Origin: CAVDAL01 sp963606965
GTDB taxonomy: Bacteria > Actinomycetota > Coriobacteriia > Coriobacteriales > QAMH01
Length of the DNA: 36,126 bases
Assembly: GCA_963606965.1 (NCBI GenBank)
Contig: CAVDAL010000116.1
Span: 1-36,126, forward strand
Direction of reading: 5' to 3'
Positions within the stretch are counted from its first letter, which is position 1, and each line of letters begins with the position of its first letter. The translations under genes and the position numbers were made by a program. Below, piece by piece: positions 31,378 through 36,126 of the stretch. The notes below the pieces were generated by a model. It did no database searches. It was not told where the DNA came from and saw nothing but the letters and a program-made list of their open reading frames with translations.

Positions 31378-33303
31378 TTAGTCAATCCCATATTCAGCTA
31401 ATAAATTTTCCCCACTTAATGTGGAAGGCTGTTCGCTTTGTGTGTCAGTCAAAAATATTGAAGGACCAACCAAAGCCATGCGCTCCCCATGCTCAGCGCG
31501 CACGCGATTTACCTTCATCTTTGTTTGTTCTGCAAGCTCAAGCGGGCTTTTCTTGAAATATGAAATTATTAGATTCTTCTTCGCAGCAGAACATGCGCAA
31601 TAGAATTTGTGCTGTTCATTTATCTTTACTTCATTGCGCTTTTCATCTGTGCTTACAGGTTCAAATACGTCGCGTTTTGGCATATAACCATTAACACATG
31701 CAAAGATGAAAACATTGTCATATTTCAAACCTGCAACATTTTCATATGTACTGATATGCAGTGTGTGAGGTGTGTCAGGGAAGTGTGTTGAGTCAAAATG
31801 CTCTCTTGTTTTTGCAAAAAGTTCAGCTGCGCTTTCATCACCATCAATAGTTTGATTCAAAGCGTCAAATTCTGCTAAGTCATTTGCTCCTATAGCACTG
31901 AATAAAGCAAAACCTTTGCGAGCTTTGTTCTTTTCGATAAATTCGTGTCCGCTCTTCCAACGTTGTGCTAAAACATAAGCGCGAGGGAATGGCTCTTTAA
32001 GCTCTTCATCATATGATTTTGTAATTTCTTCCAAGCTTTGAGCAAGAGAAATCTTGTGTGACTGCGCATAGTTTTGAAGCTGATCCCATGCATCGCTATT
32101 TGAAAGATAATTGTCAAAACCACACCAGCTTCTCCATGCAACCATATCATTTTTGTCTGCAAGCATATTTAGCTTTGTATAAGCAACTAATGCTTTGCAC
32201 TTATTGCTATCGCGTGGGTCGCCGCCAATTTTATTAGCAAAACCACTGTCAGAAATTTGGAATCCGCGCTGGTTGAGGATCTTTTTTAATGCATTGCCCC
32301 AGTGCTTATTTGGAACAATAATGCATGTGCTGTCCCTGTATGAATCTTCCATATCAGCCATATGGCGCAAATATTTAGTAAGGCCATTTAGCTCTTCATT
32401 AGGGTCAAGCCATTTAATAACAAGAATATCTTTTTCATCTTCATCTGATTTATTGGCTTTAATTTCACTGCCAGCACAAATTGCTGCACAGAATGAATTA
32501 ATCTTTGCGCTTCCAAATGTATCTTCAAGCTTAAATTCATGCACATTGTGACGCAGCTTGCTGAAGTTTTCAAAGCCTGCAACATTAGGATATTTGTTCG
32601 GCAGCTTTATTACTTCATTTGTGTTGCCAGTAACAATTAATTGCTTGCTTGCAAGAAGGCAAATACAATTCTGTTCAGATTTGCTTAAATTATGGAAGTC
32701 GTCTGCAAAGACATATGAAAAACGACCTTGCCAAACTTGTTTATCATCATTTTCTAAGAATTTATCGCAAAGATATGATACTTCCTGAGGGAGCATAGCT
32801 CCGCGCATTTTCAAAATCTTGATTGCATGTTCATAAACAAGATCTTCTTCTTCACTTATGAGCCAATCCTCTTTATCTTTTGCATCAGCCCATTTCTTAT
32901 AGAAGAATGAAAGCATTCCGCGCATTCTTCTTCTTGGCTGACCAAGAGTTCTAATGTCTTCAATAAAGAATGTGTATTCAGCATCGCTTAGCACGCGAGG
33001 TGTTCTATTATTAAATTCACGTGCTTCTTTGCTTGATAGAATTTCAATGCAAATTTCAGACATGCAGCATACTCGCACTTGCTCGGCAAGTTCTTTTGCA
33101 TTGCTGCCAGCTGCTTCAACAAGTCTTTTCTTTAAGTCGTGCGCCTTGAATGCTGTATTTGTTTCAATAAGAATCTCTGATGGGGAAGTACCATTTTCAA
33201 TCAGATGAATACATCTTTGGATAAGAGATTGCGTCTTCCCACAAGAAGCAGGTCCTTCAATTTTGATTGTTCTGTCTTCGCAAGTTTTGATTTTATCAAT
33301 CAT
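31378..33303 (-). CDS. UvrD/SF1-like protein with eroded helicase motifs
   Basis: A 641-residue P-loop protein related to UvrD/Rep helicases. Walker A GPASCGKT (17-24) is intact, but the Q motif normally ahead of it is missing. Walker B reads FADDFHN (199-205), with D and H for the usual DEFQ. Motif III reads TGNTNEVIK (225-233) against GDxDQxIY. The arginine of motif IV is not seen. Motif V is STYENVAGLKYDNVFIF (518-534) with the His and Lys of HSAKGLEF lost. Motif VI is YCACSAAKKNLIISY (568-582) where YVALTRAKK is usual, so the arginine finger is Ala573. The order and fold thus look UvrD-like while most catalytic residues are replaced. No nuclease domain follows. It may be an ATP-binding switch or scaffold, not a motor. 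It lies 18 bases after its coiled-coil partner gene, with AGAGG in the gap. Confidence 0.8.
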   Translation of the reverse strand: MIDKIKTCEDRTIKIEGPASCGKTQSLIQRCIHLIENGTSPSEILIETNTAFKAHDLKKRLVEAAGSNAKELAEQVRVCCMSEICIEILSSKEAREFNNRTPRVLSDAEYTFFIEDIRTLGQPRRRMRGMLSFFYKKWADAKDKEDWLISEEEDLVYEHAIKILKMRGAMLPQEVSYLCDKFLENDDKQVWQGRFSYVFADDFHNLSKSEQNCICLLASKQLIVTGNTNEVIKLPNKYPNVAGFENFSKLRHNVHEFKLEDTFGSAKINSFCAAICAGSEIKANKSDEDEKDILVIKWLDPNEELNGLTKYLRHMADMEDSYRDSTCIIVPNKHWGNALKKILNQRGFQISDSGFANKIGGDPRDSNKCKALVAYTKLNMLADKNDMVAWRSWCGFDNYLSNSDAWDQLQNYAQSHKISLAQSLEEITKSYDEELKEPFPRAYVLAQRWKSGHEFIEKNKARKGFALFSAIGANDLAEFDALNQTIDGDESAAELFAKTREHFDSTHFPDTPHTLHISTYENVAGLKYDNVFIFACVNGYMPKRDVFEPVSTDEKRNEVKINEQHKFYCACSAAKKNLIISYFKKSPLELAEQTKMKVNRVRAEHGERMALVGPSIFLTDTQSEQPSTLSGENLLAEYGID

Positions 33304-33321
33304 TTGTCAAACCTCTTTTAA

Positions 33322-34191
33322 CTAATCAATCATTTCTTCAGCTTTTGAATCATATGTAGCGCAAGAACCGTCCTTATAATTTATTTGCCAAATATCATAA
33401 TTAAGCTCGAAGTCTGGTTCATTAAGGTCATATTTTTCAGCAAGTTCAGCTTGGATTTTTTCAACCTCAAGTGCTGTTTCATCTTTTTCTTCTTCTTCAG
33501 ATTCCAAGAACTTTTCATCGCGTTCCTGTGCGAGCCTTTCCTTTTCAGCTTCAGCTTCAATGCGTTCTTGTTCTGCCTTGATTTTTTCATCTTCTTCGCG
33601 CTGTGCTTTAGCTTTAAGTCCTTCTTCAAGTTGGATTGCATAATTGCTTGGCGATGGAAGATATAAGCTCTTAACGCCATCTCCAAGTTCTTTATTTGCC
33701 AGCTTTTCGCGGATTGCGCTAACAATTTGGCTTGCTGCTTCATCAATTGCGCTTTCAGAATTTAGCCTGAACCAAACATTTAGCTCGCCATTTTGCAATT
33801 CAACATCAAACCAGCTAAAGCGTAGCGGCTCATTTCCAATTTGTATTTGGCGCTTGTTATAGATTTGCATATTGTTACTAATTTTAAAGAAAGCATTGTG
33901 AATGGATTTAGCAACTGACTTTTCCCAAAGTTCATTTGCTCCTTCATCTTCTGGATTTAAATATTTGTATGTTCCCATTTTTATAAGAAGGTGAGCAACA
34001 TTGATTTTTTGTTCGCCTTCTTCTTCAGAAAACTGAGTTTCAGGAATGTCTTTTGTTCCAGCTTCATGAGTGCGAATTAAAGTTGAACAAACATATGTGT
34101 AACAGCGTTTAATTTCTAGACGAAGCTCTTCAGTGTCTAAGCTTTCATCGATGTCTAGAAGCAAAGTAATAGATGGTGTAGGTAATGTCAT
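33322..34191 (-). CDS. Unknown protein with a charged coiled coil, partner of the UvrD-like gene
   Basis: I recognise no family. The 289-residue protein has an N-terminal alpha/beta part (about 1-180) including LLLDIDESLDTEELRLEIKRCY and LRFSWFDVELQNGELNVWFRLN. Then comes a very charged helix predicted as a coiled coil (about 186-255, rich in E, K, R and A), and a short C-terminal segment (256-289) with DIWQINYKDGSCATYDSK. No signal peptide, membrane segment, metal site or nuclease motif is visible. AGAGGAAT precedes the ATG. It is the first gene of a two-gene operon. The architecture suits oligomerisation and partner binding; function is unknown. Confidence 0.75.
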   Translation of the reverse strand: MTLPTPSITLLLDIDESLDTEELRLEIKRCYTYVCSTLIRTHEAGTKDIPETQFSEEEGEQKINVAHLLIKMGTYKYLNPEDEGANELWEKSVAKSIHNAFFKISNNMQIYNKRQIQIGNEPLRFSWFDVELQNGELNVWFRLNSESAIDEAASQIVSAIREKLANKELGDGVKSLYLPSPSNYAIQLEEGLKAKAQREEDEKIKAEQERIEAEAEKERLAQERDEKFLESEEEEKDETALEVEKIQAELAEKYDLNEPDFELNYDIWQINYKDGSCATYDSKAEEMID

Positions 34192-34606
34192 AATTTTATT
34201 CCTCTCACATAGCTTTTGTCCCTATTTCACTTGCTGTCTCTTAGTATAAAAATGTGTTCGATTTATTCTTCATATTACAAGGATGATTAAGATATGAATA
34301 TCTTTTTTGCGACGATTTTCAAAAGCCGCCTTGAAACTTTTTCTTTTCCAAGATGTTTTCTTCCCGTTAAGTAGTTTTAAGTTCAAATGAGTTCAAAATC
34401 ATGAAAAATAAGCCTTCGAGGATGACCTTTAGGATGATGTAAAAAACACGAAACATCCAGACCTTATGATTTTTCAAGCCCGCTATTCCATAGAATTGTT
34501 GCTGCATGGAGAAGACATCCAAGGCGCTTGCAATTTGCCCAATAGCAGTGCCTAGGATTTTTCTTCTGATAGTAAAGGAAATTCTTGAAAGAAGAGAGGA
34601 GGGCAA
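34192..34606. promoter_or_regulatory. 415-bp divergent intergenic region before the molybdopterin enzyme
   Basis: No gene is supported here. On the minus strand TATACT (34248-34243) is a possible -10 for the coiled-coil operon. On the plus strand AGTTCAAA is repeated at 34380-34387 and 34390-34397, exactly 10 bp apart, and AGGATGA occurs at 34280-34286, 34419-34425 and 34431-34437. A small AT-only hairpin AAGATAT/ATATCTT (34289-34304) followed by a T run ending at 34308 could act as an attenuator. TGAAAAAT at 34402-34409 has an inverted copy at 34470-34477. GAGGAGGG just before the ATG at 34607 is a strong ribosome binding site. Confidence 0.4.
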
Positions 34607-36126
34607 ATGGCGAAACTAAATCTTACTCGTCGTGGTTTCTTAAAGGCAACAGCAGCAGCAAGCGCTGCAGCAGCTGCAGCATTTACTGCAACACCATCTA
34701 CGGCACTCGCAGAAGGAACAGACGAGACAGCTGGGGAAGTTAAGCGTATTCGTTCTTGCTGTCGTGCATGCGGCAAGGTTGAATGTGGCACCTGGGTTAC
34801 TGTTCAAGACAATAAAGTAATCAAGGTCGAAGGCGACGAATCAAATGCTCACAGTCGTGGTCACTGTTGTGCAAAATCCCAGTCTTCAATGCTGGCTTTG
34901 TATCATCCAGATCGTTTGCGCTATTGTCTGAAACGCACAAATCCTAAAGGAGAAGATGATCCAGGTTGGGTAAGGATTAGCCTGGCAGAGGCTTTTGATG
35001 AAGCTGGTGCAAAACTCAACGAAGTTGTCGAGAAGTACGGTGGAGAATCATGCTTTGCTATGGGCGGTACATCTCGTGTATGGGCTCAGCCACCTTATGG
35101 TACTCTTAAGAGCATCTTCCCAACACCTAATGCTCACCTTGCATATGAAATTTGCAAAGGTCCACGCCACTTTGCTGGCATTTTGACAGACGAAATTGGT
35201 TCACCATGGATGGAAGTTGAGCAAGGTCCATTAGTATATGTACAATGGGGTACTGCTCCTGAATATTCAAACTATGACTCTACAAACCGTACAGTTGTAG
35301 ACTGTTCACAACGTGCTTATAAGCATATCTTGGTTGATCCACGCATGACTCCACTTGGAAAAGAGGCAGACATTTGGCTGCCTGTTCGTGTAGGTACAGA
35401 CTTATGCATGTCGCTTACATGGATGAAGTGGATTGTCGATAATGAAGCTTATGATGATTTGTTTGTCCGTCGTTGGACAAATGGTCCTTTCTTGTGGAAC
35501 CCTGAAAAGGGCGGCCGCACAAAGAAGGGCTGGTTCATGGAAATGAATGGCGGCGTTGATATTGAAAGCCGTATCATCACAGAAGCTGACTGCGACCCAG
35601 ATTGGGTACGCCAATGGTGGACACCAGCTCCAAAGAAATATGCTTATCGTCGTTTCATTTGTTGGGATGAAAACAATAACAAACCAACTTACTGGGATGC
35701 AGAAGAATGCCAGTGGGAAGGTGAATACCACAAGATTCCAACAACTGGTACATGGATTGAACATCCTTATAAACCAATTATTGCTGATGCTTGGTTGCCA
35801 GATCCTTCACAATTTGCTGATCCTGGCGATAAAACATATGACTCTTATTGGAAGAGCGGCAATGAAAAGGGTAAGAAATCTAACCCTAAAGGCTTGCCAA
35901 AGAACCCAGCTTTGTCTCCTGGTGAAGTTGAAATTAAGTTGAAGAATGGCAAGACAATCAAAGCAAAGACTGTTTGGGATGCTTGGAAAGAAAATCTTGA
36001 GGAATACACTCTTGATTACTGTGAAAGCGTAACAGAAGTTCCTGCTGCAAAGATTGAAGAGGCAGTTAAAACTTATACAACACGCCTTAACCCACTTTAT
36101 GGTAATGGCGGCATTCACTATCAGTT
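34607..36126 (+). CDS. Tat-exported molybdopterin oxidoreductase (DMSO reductase family), 3' end outside window
   Basis: The first 506 codons of a catalytic subunit; the frame stays open to the window edge. The Tat signal TRRGFLKAT (residues 7-15) precedes an alanine-rich hydrophobic region, so it is exported folded. A cysteine group C52-x2-C55-x4-C60 and C87 or C88 (RSCCRACGKVEC and GHCCAK) fits the N-terminal [4Fe-4S] site of the family. AMGGTSRVWAQPP and AYEICKGPRHFAG resemble the region that holds the Mo ligand, in which case Cys183 is the candidate ligand. Later LVDPRMTPLGKEADIWLPVRVGTD is the classic cofactor-binding block. An insert of about 130 residues rich in W and K follows (about 300-440). 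The substrate is unknown. TorD and the ferredoxin protein upstream, and mobB at 4.2 kb, provide likely support. Confidence 0.92.
   Translation, partial: MAKLNLTRRGFLKATAAASAAAAAAFTATPSTALAEGTDETAGEVKRIRSCCRACGKVECGTWVTVQDNKVIKVEGDESNAHSRGHCCAKSQSSMLALYHPDRLRYCLKRTNPKGEDDPGWVRISLAEAFDEAGAKLNEVVEKYGGESCFAMGGTSRVWAQPPYGTLKSIFPTPNAHLAYEICKGPRHFAGILTDEIGSPWMEVEQGPLVYVQWGTAPEYSNYDSTNRTVVDCSQRAYKHILVDPRMTPLGKEADIWLPVRVGTDLCMSLTWMKWIVDNEAYDDLFVRRWTNGPFLWNPEKGGRTKKGWFMEMNGGVDIESRIITEADCDPDWVRQWWTPAPKKYAYRRFICWDENNNKPTYWDAEECQWEGEYHKIPTTGTWIEHPYKPIIADAWLPDPSQFADPGDKTYDSYWKSGNEKGKKSNPKGLPKNPALSPGEVEIKLKNGKTIKAKTVWDAWKENLEEYTLDYCESVTEVPAAKIEEAVKTYTTRLNPLYGNGGIHYQ

Noticed and set aside
31378..33303. Ordinary UvrD/PcrA DNA helicase
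   Set aside because: Most catalytic residues of motifs II-VI are replaced and the Q motif is missing, so a plain helicase call would mislead.
34552..34791. Minus-strand frame over the start of the molybdopterin enzyme
   Set aside because: It is antisense to the Tat signal and first cluster motif, which are clearly coding on the plus strand.

Overview
The window most likely comes from a member of the Coriobacteriia, probably family Eggerthellaceae. The evidence is a long LuxR-type regulator with an N-terminal multi-pass membrane domain, a Tat-exported molybdopterin oxidoreductase with a TorD-type chaperone and a polyferredoxin, a NADP-type glutamate dehydrogenase beside an NfnAB-like pair, and secreted proteins built from Fn3-like, InlB-like and L,D-transpeptidase modules. 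There are no outer-membrane genes. By eye the DNA is AT-rich (roughly 40% GC), which would be low for that family. The assignment is an inference from gene content.

Layout. 0-4.8 kb: a 19-bp direct repeat at the left edge, a secreted M23 peptidase, an AIM24/TIGR00266 protein, tRNA-Gly(UCC), an iron-sulfur flavoprotein-like reductase, a pyridoxal kinase translationally coupled to mobB, and tRNA-Arg(UCU). 4.9-10.4 kb: one giant secreted beta-helix protein of 1789 residues. 10.5-11 kb: an orphan RelB/DinJ-type antitoxin and a gene-poor stretch. 11-15.9 kb: a GT2 glycosyltransferase, pta, prfA, prmC and a DUF2064 protein. 16-21 kb: a secreted L,D-transpeptidase, xerD with an M20 peptidase on the minus strand, and murJ. 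21.2-25.9 kb: gdhA, an NfnA/NfnB-like pair and ilvE, which connect glutamate, NADPH and branched-chain amino acids. 25.9-36.1 kb: an accessory redox region. It holds a membrane LuxR regulator, a small exported protein, an operon of a conserved unknown, TorD chaperone and four-cluster ferredoxin protein, and a Tat-dependent molybdopterin enzyme cut off by the window end. Between the last two lies a minus-strand two-gene module: a coiled-coil protein and a UvrD-like protein whose helicase motifs are badly eroded.

How the parts may work together. MobB (4.2 kb) would help make the guanine dinucleotide form of the Mo cofactor. TorD would load the cofactor into the catalytic subunit before Tat export. 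The ferredoxin protein could pass electrons to it, and the LuxR protein is a candidate sensor for its substrate. Several perfect or near-perfect palindromes sit on promoter elements in this region (27.84, 28.48 and 28.60 kb), so it appears tightly regulated.

The best candidate for something undescribed is the pair at 31378-34191. Other signals worth a second look are the 19-bp bulged hairpin before the pyridoxal kinase, promoters placed so that some messages would be leaderless, and repeated use of extended -10 promoters.
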